Assembly: GCA_033064195.1 (NCBI GenBank)
Contig: JARBJD010000075.1
Location: forward strand, 212,266-276,265
Direction of reading: 5' to 3'
Source: Blattamonas nauphoetae
Lineage: Eukaryota; Preaxostyla; Oxymonadida
DNA length: 64,000 bases
Under the pieces are notes generated by a model. It was given only the letters and a program-made list of their open reading frames with translations. It was not told where the DNA came from and made no database searches. Shown here piece after piece: positions 63,972-64,000 of this stretch. The position numbers and the translations under genes were made by a program. The first letter of the stretch is position 1; every line of letters starts with the position of its first letter.

Positions 63972-64000
63972 GGCTCGAATTCTGGAAGATTGGATAATGA

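Larger units (their letters stand above)
50130..64000. mobile_element. Maverick/Polinton element, left part (right end outside the window)
   Basis: Protein-primed polymerase B, retroviral-type integrase and packaging ATPase, with small unknown genes, define a Polinton. Polintons are typically 15-20 kb, so capsid proteins, protease and right inverted repeat are expected beyond 64000. The coding DNA is visibly AT-richer than the host genes to the left, has no introns, and uses a repeated promoter-like motif. The left inverted repeat was not found. Confidence 0.88.

Overview
The window is eukaryotic nuclear DNA from a flagellated protist. Short spliceosomal introns (29 to 121 bp where I could place both ends), an intraflagellar transport gene (IFT80), exocyst, VPS13, DENN and APC/C genes, carbamate kinase, a Cet1-type capping triphosphatase and a Maverick/Polinton element together suggest an anaerobic metamonad, perhaps a preaxostylan/oxymonad. 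That assignment is inference. TAA, TAG and TGA all end recognisable host genes, so the code looks standard.

Layout. 1-47 kb is a gene-dense host region: Vps39/Vps3-type tethering subunit (5' cut by the window edge), GH47 mannosidase, a small secreted protein, carbamate kinase, Cet1-like RNA 5'-triphosphatase, a RING/SH3/RRM/ARM/Lys-Glu-rich chimera, a DENN protein, a coiled-coil protein, ZPR1, a 93-aa protein, a WD40 protein, a Cdc20/Cdh1 homologue, HMG-CoA synthase, a four-TM protein, IFT80, a 2800-aa VPS13-like protein, a frameshift-ridden gene with an octapeptide repeat, and exocyst Sec8. Genes are often 60-250 bp apart. A 2.2-kb Mutator-like element with long terminal inverted repeats (TIRs) sits 58 bp upstream of HMG-CoA synthase. 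An inverted copy of part of IFT80 exon 1 lies just upstream of IFT80.

47.4-64 kb is a mobile-element region: a hAT-like non-autonomous element (8-bp duplication), a 0.58-kb foldback element, and from about 50 kb the left part of a Polinton whose right end is outside the window. The Polinton carries an orphan gene, a repeat protein, a protein-primed DNA polymerase B with an OTU-like N-terminus and an HNH insertion, a retroviral-type integrase, a coiled-coil protein, an FtsK/HerA-type packaging ATPase and a 323-aa orphan. No capsid or protease gene is visible before the window ends. A 2.0-kb Mutator-like element (9-bp duplication) is nested inside it.

The Polinton's polymerase has three in-frame stops and its ATPase a +1 shift at a stop codon, so the copy is either decaying or uses recoding. 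A shared AT-rich motif precedes nearly every Polinton gene and probably acts as a common promoter.
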